In this document: piece after piece, positions 37,132 to 49,400 of the stretch
Numbering within the stretch: position 1 is the first letter of the stretch
How the letters are laid out: the number at the start of each line of letters is the position of its first letter
NCBI RefSeq assembly: GCF_018812025.1
Contig: NC_063049.1
Span: forward strand, 35,655,447-35,719,446
Length of the DNA stretch: 64,000 bases
Direction: 5' to 3'
Origin: Megalobrama amblycephala
Lineage: Eukaryota > Chordata > Actinopteri > Cypriniformes > Xenocyprididae
Translations under genes and position numbers: made by a program
The notes under the pieces: model-generated
Told to the model about the DNA's origin: nothing
The model's input: the letters and a program-made list of their open reading frames with translations, nothing else
Databases searched by the model: none

Positions 37132-37137
37132 TTTATT
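37132..37137 (-). terminator. pms1: pms1 polyadenylation signal
   Basis: tttatt on the plus strand, AATAAA on the minus strand, about 100 nt after the stop; it would give a short 3' UTR. Confidence 0.7.
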
Positions 37138-37237
37138 ATTCCAAATGACAACTTTCATACCTCTATATGGTACAGTAAATGTTAGTGTGTAACAATTATA
37201 ATGGAGGGATGGTCTTGTAATGAAGTCCTTGAAATCC

Positions 37238-37435
37238 TTAGCAAGAACTAGACATGATTTGCAAAGCTTCCTGCTCAGTTTCAGGAATGCTAACCAGGTC
37301 GTGAAAAAATGGTCGTCCGTGAATGCAGACCTGACTTTCCTCTTCAAGTTCCTGTTTCATTCGGCAAAGCGTGTTTGTAACATCAGCTCTGGAGAGGTTT
37401 AGAGGTAACTGTCTAGCTAGTCTCACAGCCTCGCT
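37238..37435 (-). CDS. pms1: pms1 terminal exon and stop
   Basis: 65 codons plus TAA (37238-37240). It opens SEAVRLARQLPLNLSRADV after acceptor tttctttcag and includes CIHGRPFFHDL, the counterpart of the CPHGRP metal-site motif in PMS2, then a short tail ending MSSSC. AATAAA for this strand is at 37132-37137. Confidence 0.96.
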   Translation of the reverse strand, partial: SEAVRLARQLPLNLSRADVTNTLCRMKQELEEESQVCIHGRPFFHDLVSIPETEQEALQIMSSSC

Positions 37436-40400
37436 CTGAAAGAAAAAGTGGCAGAAAGTTTATAATGCAAAAAATCAGCTAAAAAGATCATATAAAGAAA
37501 AAACATTGGTAACAGTTTAGTATGGGGAACACATATTCACGATTAACTATGACTTTTCCCTCAATAAAATCCTAATTTACTGCTTATTAGTTAGTAAGGT
37601 AGTAGTTAACTTTAGGTATTGGGTAGGATTAAGAATGTAGAATAAGGTCATGCAGAATAAGGCATTAATATGTGCTTAATAAGTATTAATAAACAGCCAA
37701 CATTCTAGTAATATGCAAGCTAATAAGTAACTAGTTAAAAGAATAATAAAATGTAGTGTTACCAAAACATTTTGGTCTAGAAAAAAAAATTCTCTTAGAA
37801 ATTGCTAGTAATTTCACAATTAATTGCAAGTAACAATAAATTAAATGTGAAATTTTTAAAGGGTTAGTTCACCCAAAAATGAAAATTCTGTCCTTTATTA
37901 CTCACCCTCATGTCGTTCCACACCCGTAAGACCTTTGTTAATCTTCGGAACACAAATTAATATGTTTTAGTTGAAATCCGATGGCTCCATGAAGCCTTCA
38001 TAGGGAGCAATGACACTTCCTCTATCAAGATCCATAAAGGTACTAAAAACGTATTTAAATCAGTTCATGTGAGTACAGTGGCTCAATTTTAATATTTTAA
38101 AGCAACGAGAATATTTTTGGTGCGCCAAAAAAAACAAAATAACGACTTATATAGTGATGGCCGATTTCAAAACACTGCTTCATGAAGCATCGGAGCATAA
38201 GTTAATCAGTGTATCAAATCATGATTCAGATCGCGTGTCAAACTGCCAACAGCTGAAATCACATGACTTTGGCGCTCCAAACAGCAGATTCGATACACTG
38301 ATTCATTTATGCTCCGATGCTTCCTGAAGCAGTGTTTTGAAATCGGCCATCACTAAATAAGTCATTATTTTGTTTTTTTTGGCGCTCCAAAAATATTCTT
38401 GTCGCTTTATAATATTAATATTGAACCACTGTACTCACATGAACTGATTTAGTACCTGTTTTTAGTGTTTTTAGTACCTTTATGGATCTTGAGAGGAAGT
38501 GTCATTGCTCCCTATGAAGGCCTCACTGAGCCATCGGATTTCAACTGAAATATCTTAATTTGTGTTCTGAAGATGAATGAATGTCGGCATGAGGGTGAGT
38601 AAAAAATGACAGAATTTTCATTTTTGGGTGAACTAACCCTTTAAGTAGTATTTTCTTGTAGAATGTACTTGTGATCTTCAAAATGTAATCTACTATTAGT
38701 AAACTCTTCAAATGTGCTCATATTTTGATACTGTGATGGTAAATGGGTCATTAAAAAGTATGTTCCAAGGAGCATTTCTCACCTCTAGGTAGTTTGCGAC
38801 TTTGAGAGGTCTACATTGCTCCACAGTTTTTGCATCCCGGACCTTTATAGCCTGCAGAATCTCCCTCAGGTCTCCTATCCCGAAGAAAGGCATGCAGTCG
38901 GCCATGCCCATCGCTTCAACATGCCTCTCAGAAGACGAGGAGCCTTTCCAAGATAAGCAACAAGGAAGGATTAATAAACTCCAAGTACAACGTTCTCCAG
39001 GAAAAAAATAATAAATAAATATTGTGATTTACACACTGGTTGGAAACCAAGTCAGGTGGGCACCGCACCAAATTACACTATTACCATGTCTTTGTGGGCT
39101 GGAAAGGAAAACCAAGGTGGAGGAGGTTTTCAACAGATGATTTAAAGATGATTGCTTTTCCCTAGACGCATCTCAATGAAGAGGTGAAATGTATGGAAAG
39201 GACATCAAGGAAGCGCAGACTAAACATTTTCTCCTTCCCTATACACTTTAAACAGAGACGCTTGATCTGCCATGCTTAGAAAATTATATTAATACAGTAC
39301 ACACTGAATAGACACCCCAAAAACTACATTGATTAAGTGTCAATAAATTCATTTTAAACGTGACAGTAAATGTATGATCATGTTAGAACTTGATTCATTC
39401 TGTTGGAAGTTCTAGATTTTTTATATTTTCTGTTAGTTATTTCACCATGGCACTGCTATGTGGTAGGGTTCTCAGAGTACCAACATTTCAGTAGTTGGTA
39501 CCAATAAAAGTAAAATTCCGCCGTTCTTGGTACCAATTTCAGTATCAGAGCAAAAACGGTTGAATAAAGTACTTCGTCCTGTTTTATCTCGTCCATTGGT
39601 TATTAGAAACTAACAATCCAGAAACTTTGCACTGTACTTAGCAGCATGAAGAAACTAAACTTTTATTGATATTGTGAATGGGTAATAAACAGAAAGCCAG
39701 AGAAGAGCCCTTCCTTTATAATCACTAAGGATGTCAATCTCTAAAGCGCAAGCTCACTGAATTCTGCATTCTCGTGAAAACTGCTATTATATTAAAAAAG
39801 CTGTACCAAAAAAAAAATGAATTTCTTATTTACATTGTGTTTACTCTTTATTGGTTATAATAAAAGGATTCGCGAGCGTGCCGCTTATGTTGAACAAATC
39901 AAAACATTTTTCAGTGGTGTTATGCAGATTCTGACTACTGACTAGCACCTCTGATGATCCACTGCATTCACACGCTCAACAGATATGATTGTGATTGGCT
40001 ACAATGCTCAATGCTTGTGATACACTGTAAATAGAAACCTTTGATGCTCAGAGAATGCTCAAACACGAACGAAAGCATTTGAAAGCAGCGTCTATCGGCA
40101 GGTACCGAACATATCCGGTACTCTGTACTTCTGCAGAAATGCTGGTACCAACAACTTTTCTTTATTTTTTAGTACCGACTGGTACCGGTACATTTGACAA
40201 CCCTACACTAAAAAATGCTAGGTTAAAAACAACCCAGTTTGGGTTGAAAATGGACAAACCCAGCGATTGGGTTGTTTTAATCCAGCCGTTGGGTTAAATG
40301 TTTGCCCAGCCTGCTGGGCAGTTTTATTTAACCCAACTATTGTTTAAAGGTGCCCTAGATTATGTTTTTAAAAGATGTAATATAAGTCTAAGGTGTCCCC

Positions 40401-43400
40401 TGAATGTGTCTGTGAAGTTTCAGCTCAAAATACCCCATAGATTTTTTTTAATTAATTTTTTTAACTGCCTATTTTGGGGCATCATTATAAACGCGCCGAT
40501 TTTATGCTGCGGCCCCTTTAAATCCTGTGCTCTCCGCCCACAGAGCTCGCGCTTGCCTTAAACAGTGCCTTAACAAAGTTTACACAGCTAATATAACCCT
40601 CAAAATGGATCTTTACAAAGTGTTCGTCATGCATGCAGCGGATTATGTGAGTGTTTTATACTGTTATATTGTTTACTTCTGATTTTGAATGAGTTTGATA
40701 GTGCTCCGTGGCTAACGGCTAATGCTACACTGTTGGAGAGATTTATAAAGAATTTAGTTGTGTTTATGAATTATACAGACTGCAAGTGTTTAAAAATGAA
40801 AATAGCGACGGCTCTCTTGTCTCCGTGAATACAATAAGAAACGATGGTAACTTTAACCACATTTAACAGTACATTAGCAACATGCTAACGAAACATTTAG
40901 AAAGACAGTTTACAAATATCACTAAAAATATCATGTTATCATGGATCATGTCAGTTATTATTGCTCCATCTGCCATTTTTCGCTATTGTTCTTGCTTGCT
41001 TACCTAGTCTGATGATTTGGTTGTGCACATCCAGACGTTAATACTGGCTGCCCTTGTTTAATGCCTTTTATAATGTTGGAAACGTGGGCTGGCATATGCA
41101 AATATTGGGGGCGTACACCCCGACTGTTATGTAACAGTCGGTGTTATGTTGAGATTCGCCTGTTCTTCGGTGGTCTTTTAAACAAATGAGATTTATATAA
41201 GAAGGAGGAAACAATGGAGTTTGAGACTCACTGTATGTCATTTCCATGTACTGAACTCTTGTTATTCAACTATGCCAAGATAAATTCAATTTTTCATTCG
41301 AGGGCACCTTTAAAAAGTACTATATGGCTGGCTTAAAATGAACCCAAAATAGGTTGGAAATTAAAAATCAGATACATAATTACTAAAGGCAACAATAATA
41401 ATCAAAAGGTGAACATTTATTAGTTAGCAATTTAATAAATGTTTATAGCTGAATTATTATTCATTAAACTTATTAATAATGCTAATTATTAATGTTAATT
41501 TCCAACATACTTTGGGTTAATTTTAAGCAAGCAATACAGTAATTTTTAAACAATACTTGAGTTAAATAAACTATCCAGCAGGGTGGGCAAACATTTAACC
41601 CACCCCCTGGGTTAGAACAACCCAGTTGCTGGGTGTCCATTTTGATTTTCACCCAACATTTTTTAATGTAATGTGTGGTTGCTAGGTGGTTTCTTACTGG
41701 GGCATGTCAAATGAAACCACCTTTACATCAGTGTTACTTTAGTATTATTTATATACCATTATAGTATTAATATTTTTTATATTTCGTTTTGACAATTTGT
41801 GCTTTTTTTAATTTGTAATAGTTTTAGTTTCTATTTAGCTTTCATTTATTTTTAGTACAGGTTTAGTTTTAGTAATTATTTTATTTAAAATACTGAAACT
41901 TTTTCATCCAATTTTTGTAGCTTTATTTTACTTAACTAAAAGTTTTTTAAGTTTTAATTTTACCAGTAAGAAACAACACTGCAGGTCTGTATGATATTCT
42001 GTTCCTTACATATGTCTCGGGTCCATCCTTCAATGTAAAACAGGATTTCTTTTTTTTTTTTTGCTGCTATTTTATTATCTATTATTTATAGTTTGCAAAT
42101 ATAACCAAGATGAAAATTTTCAGGTATCATTCTTATTTGTAGCACAAACTGTGCAGGGCGAGTTATGCACCAAAGTTTATTACTTTGGGGTTTTGAAAGG
42201 GCTAGAAATCTGGTGCATGTTTTTGCCAAATCCCTGGAAATTGGCTCCGAAACTATTCCCTTTTGTAAAGGGCAATTTTCCTCCACAGCACCACACTCTA
42301 GTCCAAATCCACCGTGCTGGCAAAAGCTCAGGCACCGAGCCAGCATCAACCATGATGACCCTTACCAGTGCCAACACACCACTTACAGGAACAGACTGAG
42401 TGGGATTTCATAACAACAGGCAAAATAAGGTCAAATGAGGACTAAGATGGCGGCCTCCTTAGAGAGAGGACAATACTACAGAATAAGCTGGTTCTAAACC
42501 TGAAAAAGTTTACATATCACAACTGTATCAGTTATCTGCCAATTTGTTTTTATTTGTGTGTCAGATATTAGATATTTTGTTTCTACTTGACTTTATATCT
42601 TAACCAACCCCACTAATTCAAGGGTCATGCTGTTTAAAGGTTTCTAGGATTGTCCAAAGTTAACTATATCCTAACTTAAAAGTATACAGTATGAAAAAAA
42701 TAACCATTTAAGAGAAAAATGTTTGAAGAGCGCTGAGCGCATGCCGCTGTAACAATAGAGCATGTGCATTTGAGCATATAAATTAGTTCATTTTCTTAAT
42801 ATACATATACACACTGCTGTTAATTTACTTTGATTTAGCACGAATGCATTAAAATGATCAAGTGAAAGTAAAGACAATGTTATAACAGATTTCTATTTCA
42901 AATAAACATTGTTCTTTTGAACTTTCTATTAATCAAAGAAAGTACCACAGTTTCCATGAAAATATTAAGCAGCACAACTGCTGTATATTAATGTTACTTT
43001 CAAAATCTGTCTATAGCTCAGTACTGCTTTTTAAAAAATAAATAAATAAAACACTAAAAACTAATACTTTAGGAATTAAGTAAGCACTGTATGAAATCAA
43101 TAAAGGCACTTGATCCGGTGTTATATTTTGAAAATTGCTCAAGCGGCTTCTCTGACCTCATTGCTTACTTACAAATACACAAAGTTGGTGGTTAAACTAA
43201 TCTAATTTTTTACACTAAGTTTAAAACATAGTTTTCTAAAAGTGAGGTAATGAATATGCCTGATGAAGCACACATGATCCATACTTCATTGCCAGTCACA
43301 GTGACACTAGACACTAGAAGCCCCTCTATTAATCTAACAAGAGTTGTTTTTATAATATTGGAAAATTGAAGGCACCTAAAGAATGCACAAGAAAACATTT

Positions 43401-46400
43401 AAAGCAAACACATTCTTCACTAATCAGACACAAGCAATTCTGTCAGAAATAATTGACTGTAATCCTGTTATTCAAGCCGTTATATTTGACATTTCAAAAC
43501 AATTTGTGAACTGTGGCATTAATGATGTCCAGTGGGTCCAACCTTTGTTAAATCAAATTGGACAATCCTAGAGACCTTTAAACAGCATGACCCTTGAATT
43601 AATAAAGGCACATTTTCTCAAGAGAAACCTGGCAAAGAAAAAAAAAACAAAACAAACCATGTGTAGAAGTATTTTTGAATCTCTCCCACTCCACAGCACA
43701 TGATGAGCATGAGGAGAGAAAGAGGCCAGCGAATTCAAGCGAATGCACTTAATGACCATCTTAAAAACCTGAGGCTGAGTCATACAGGAAGTGGACCGGT
43801 CCCTTAGAATCAAGCCCTGTCTTTTTAAAACAATTTCATATTATACGTGTGCCCACACTGGTCTGTGTAAGGAAAAAAGAAGTGCTGACAAAGCACTTTC
43901 CACTTAAGCAATTTGTATAAACAATGACTTCATCGCTCGGCACAGCGAGAATAAACGTCTCTAAGGTAATAGCGTGGATATTAAAAAGTTATTAAAAACT
44001 ACAAATTAAACATTATCATCATATACTGAATGTTGAATGATATTTTCCAACGCTTATAAAGAAGTAGTTCACTCCGTTTAAAATGAGACCGTATGCATGT
44101 TGCAGTCAGGAAAATGTCCAGGGATGCATATGTAATGGAAAAGTGAAATGCAGACAATTGTTTAAAATTTGGTGACAGGCTCCAAAGTACCCAAATCAAA
44201 TCAAACATCATTATTTCAAATGATTATGATTCTTTAGGGTTATATTTATATAGTTTCGCTCCACTTTTTTGATTGGCTGAGTGACGTACATTGACAGTCC
44301 ATTCGTTTATTTGTTCGAAGTCTTCTAGACTATAGTACTGTATGTGAGCGGGGGCACACGAGGGACGTCACCAAAACAGTTTGGTTACCAGCATTCTTCA
44401 AAATATGTTCTGTTGTGTTTAGAAGTAGTAGTAAATGCTGACATTTTTGTGGGATCTTTTTTGTTTATGGAGTGGAAGTCAATGGTCACTAAAAGGGTTT
44501 GGTTCAGCAGAAGAAGTAGTAAATTATGAATTTTCATTTTTGGGTGAACTATGCCATTTAAAAAAAGTGTGAATTAAACTAGTTCAACCGAATATAACAC
44601 ACACTCACACACACATACATTCAGGGCCTTAAAGGATTAGTCCACTTTTAAGTACACTTTTCCTGATAAATTTACTCACCCCCATGTCATCCAAGATGTT
44701 CATGTCTTTCTTTCGTCAGTCGAAAAGAAATGAAGGTTTTTGAGGAAAACATTCCAGGATTATTCTCCTTACAGTGGATTTCAATGGCTACCAACAGGTT
44801 GAAAGTCAAAATTACAGTTTCAGTGCAGCTTCAAGGGCTTTAAACAATACCAGATGAGTAATAAGGGTCTTATCTAGCGAATCGATCGGTCATTTTCGGA
44901 AAAAATACAACCGTTTATGCTTTATAAACAAAATATCGCCTTGAACGTACTTTACGCTTCCGCATTCTTCATAACGTTTACGCTGAATGTCCTACGCCTT
45001 CCCTATTCAAGTTACGGATCAAAACTAAACTGGCGCCGCGTTCATTCCGTAAGTAGAATAGGGAAGGCGTAGGACATTCAGCGTAAGCGTTATGAAGAAT
45101 GCGGAAGCGGAAAGTACGTTCAAGGTGATATTTTGTTTGTAAAGCATAAACGGTTGTATTTTTTTCGAAAATGACCGATCGATTCGCTAGATAAGACCCT
45201 TATTACTCATCTGATATCGTTTAAAGCCCTTGAAGCTGCATTGAAACTGTAATTTTGACCTTCAATCTGTTGGTAGCCATTGAAATCCACTGTAAGGAGA
45301 AAAATCCTGGAATGTTTTCCTCAAAAACCTTCATTTCTTTTCGACTGACGAAAGAAAGACATGAACATCTTGGATGACATGGGGGTGAGTAAATTTATCA
45401 GGAAAAGTGTATTTAAAAGTGGACTAATCCTTTAAAATAACTTTTTGCCACACCTGCCAATGGCTGGTGATTTAAGAAAATTTACCAGCCATAAATATTT
45501 TTTACCAGCCATGAAACTTTTTTTTTTTTTGCAGTTATATGACACCAAAATTTAAGATAACCAGCGAAAATTCACAATTCTCTATTCCAATTTCGATAGC
45601 ACAGCTAAAACTACTAGCCGAGCTAATATAAATTTAAAACATTAAAGACAATTAACAGTAGAGAACTGAATAAAGTAATCAAATGTAAAATAACATTGGA
45701 TATTTTTCAATGTATAAATTAAACATAGATTAATCCTTAATAAAGTTACAAAAGTTATTCAGTCAAGAGCAGTGAATGATTTTTTTCTTTCCTTTGTTGT
45801 TTGATTAACATTAAAAAAACAGAGAGCAGCAGAAATATTAGGCTGCTGTCACTTAATTCATGGATCCAGGTACTGGTTTCTCTACTGTTTAGGTTCACTT
45901 AAAGCCATAACCGACTGTTTACTACGATACTCGCTGAGAGGGGCATTTTTGACATATTTTTGTGGGTTTTTTTTTCGGAAGAACACATGAAAGAGAGCTC
46001 AATTCAGTATTTGCGCACTGTCTGAGACACAGCTTTCTGGTGCAATGAACTAACTTTGCATCGCATCTTCTCGCGCTTGAATATTCAAAATGCCGAGGCT
46101 TAAACACTTGTGACAATGCTGCGCCGGCCTGTCAACTGTCCCATTCACGTTTGTTTACGTTCATATTCTCACAACGTTGCATTGTTAGAATTCATAAAAA
46201 TATTACTGGCGATTGATTTTTACTCGCATTTGCAGCTTAGCGAGTGTTAATTTTAGGCTCTGCATACGTTAAATATATATTCTTTGAGTGTTACCTGGAA
46301 TCATCCTAATCTCAAAACCATTTGCCACAAGCCTTGGATCAGTGAAGTAGACGTCTCCATTAAAGCAGGCACTGTCTTTCTCCATGTTCAGGAGAACATC

Positions 46401-49400
46401 CATGTACTCTGGCCCACCAAGCGACCTGGGAAAGGAAGCGTATGTTAATATGCAAATATAAAATATTAGAGATTCTATTAAGTATTCAGAATAGTGAGGA
46501 TTAATACAGCCACTAAACGTATATAGTACTTCCATATTTAAATATGACTACTATAACCATTAATTTTTAATATTGTACATGAATATTTTTTACATTTACG
46601 GTTTGTACACATTGAGAATATCATCATTAGGTGAGAAAATGAGACGGGCTACCCATCTGTCAGCAGTATAGGGGTCTGCAGCCTCACTGTTGGAAGTATA
46701 TTATTCTTCAGAAGTCTTTTAAACAGCAAGGCCTCCTCCACTCGAAACGGGTTCAACAACATGAGCTTTCTGCCGCATAAAACGACCCAGGCACCGTGAG
46801 AAGCCAAGCGGTTTACAAGCCTGAGGCCCTGCGCACTTGAGCTGTTCTGGTAGGAGAGGAGGTTAAGACTCTGCTTGAGGGTTGCAATACTGAACGGGAG
46901 GGGTTTGGAGAGCTTGGCAAGGCTCCTTTTACTCGAGGGCTGAGAGGAGAAGAGTTTGTCCAGGGCCTGCTGGTTGGCGAGGGGGGCCTTGCGCTTCACG
47001 CCTTGAGCTTTGTTCAATGAAGACTCGGCGCTCATCTGCTTCTTGCCCTCTCCGCACTGGCCACCTCCCTCCGTTGCCCTCTTCCTTTGAAGGTTGTAGG
47101 CGTTCAGAGACTTTTCTGCCTTGCTTTCATACCTAAGATGGGATGTGATACAAGAACATGTATTTTGTTACAGTCATAGTTCTACATTTTGTATTTCCTT
47201 TGTGTATCTGTTCAAATGTGGTTAGGAGATATACTTAATGACATAAAAAGTAGTTGATCATCACTACCAGCCAATATTTTGGACTGAATTTGTCTTAAAA
47301 ATGTGCTGATTTAGACTTTTGCTTAAATGCTTGAAGCAGGGTTATTCTAGTCAACTAAAACGAATTAAAAAAAACTTTTTTTTTACTTGAAATAAAATAA
47401 ACATTAACTGAAATTAAATAAAATATATATAAAAAAACTTAAATTTACTTTTTCAGCTAATTGCCCAGGTAAAATTTCTTATTTTCATTTAATTTTACTT
47501 GAGTTACTAAAATAACTAAAACTAAAACAAAAAAAATATAAAAATAAAAGCTATATATGCATATTTAATTTTTTTTTTTTACAAAAATACACAACAAAAA
47601 TTCTAAAATTTAATTTAAATTAAAAGTGGAAAATATAAAAAATAAAACTAATTCAAAATAATAATAAAAAATATAATAGTGTCTCGATACTAAAATAACA
47701 CTGGCTTAATATAAATATAAAATATTTAAATATAAAGTGTGAATTTCTTCACAAAATTATTTTTTTTAATGTTTTATAGTTTAGTTTTTGATGTATAGTT
47801 TATGACAAAAAGATAAATATTTGTTTTAAATTATTAAAATAAAATAAATTCAATACTATTTTTAAAAAGACTACTTTGAAGAAGCTAAATATAAGATAGT
47901 TTTGATGTTTACATTTATTTATTTTTTTTATTTCTTTAGGGTTTCTTCATATGCTTCCAGTTTTATTTAATGTTTTTATTACTTTACTATTTTATATACT
48001 TTATTATCATACTAATATGTGGTAAATAGTAATAAGAGATGAAAAACAAAACAAAACAACAAAAAAGACAGATGGTTTGAAACACTTCGCTTTTGGCCTA
48101 TTAATTTGCAGGCTGGGTACGAACGAGTTTTAGCGAAGAGGTCAGAAGTTGTGACTAATTAAATATCCTCAATTCACACAAGGAACCTTGATTTAATTTG
48201 CTCTAGTGATTCTAAGTGGGCTGCTGTAAATCACAGAGTAGAATATGTGCAGAAACAGGCGAGATAAAAAACATCTGCTACCTGTGACCAGATGGGGGCC
48301 GGAGAGCAGCAAGGGAGGGGGGAGAGAGCCTGTAAAAACACGCAGCCCTGACCCTCCACTGGAAGTTTCTCGATGGGTTTGCCAATTAACAGCTGTGCCA
48401 TTGCCCTGAGCTCACTACTGTACAAAGGACCGGGCACTATTTCAAACGCACTGTATGGTTTCGAAGCATAAAGCTCGGGTGCAAGAGAAAGATGCAAATC
48501 AACATGCAAATGCTGATAAAAACCAGACCAATCAAGATGAAGGCATGAAATGTGCTGAAGAGAAAAGCAGTAAGAGGCCAATGGGGGAGATAAATGATTT
48601 CATAATGGAACAGAAGGTTGAAGCTTGAGGGTATCCCCTGCCATGTACACTGAAATGGGTTCTTGACCTGAGGGCTTTTGGACTTTAGTTTGCTGTTTGA
48701 ACACAGTGAAAACGTATAAACTGACTTTGAGGTTGACATTTACATATAAAAAAAAAGGGAAAAAGCTTAGAAAAAAAAAAAAAAAAAGAAATGAATACTT
48801 CCTTAACAGTGGAGTGCAGACCTTAATAATGTTACAAAAGATGTGCCAGTGAAGACTGGAGTAATGCTGAAAATTCAGCCTTGCCATCAATAAATGGCAT
48901 TTTACTATATGTATGTAACAATGTAAGGCTAAACACCGTTACTGACAATATCTGACATCTGCGTGAGATTCTCCAGCTTTGTTGCTGTTGAGCAACTGAA
49001 GCACGAGCTGTTAAAGCTCCACCCCCTTTGGGAAAGTGGGCCGGGAGCAGCAGCTCATTTGCATTTAAAGGGACAAAAAATAAATGGCATGTTTTTACTC
49101 GCACCCAAATAGGGGCAAATTTGACAAGCTATAATAAATGATCTGTGGGGTTTTTTGAGCTGAAACTTCACAGACACATTCTGGGGACACCAGAGACTTA
49201 TATTACATCTTGTAAAAGGGGCATTATAGCTCCCCTTTAAAGTACTAAAATAACCAAAACTAAATAAATGAATAAAACTATGGACATATTTTTAAAAAAA
49301 AAAGACAACAAAATTAGTGAAACTTTAAAGAAATAAAGTGAAAGCAGAAAAGATAAAAATAAAATCTAAAATCAAAATATTAACACAAACTATAATAGTA

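Noticed and set aside
40298..40561. 87-residue ORF similar to the minus-strand ORF at 389-688
   Set aside because: The similarity is explained by both lying in copies of the same TTAA-type transposon; no transposase motif.
42061..42413. Three overlapping ORFs on both strands
   Set aside because: Mutually overlapping frames without any domain; intronic.
48231..48581. 116-residue minus-strand ORF between pms1 exons
   Set aside because: Overlaps others in different frames and has no PMS1 similarity; the pms1 exons on both sides already join in phase without it.
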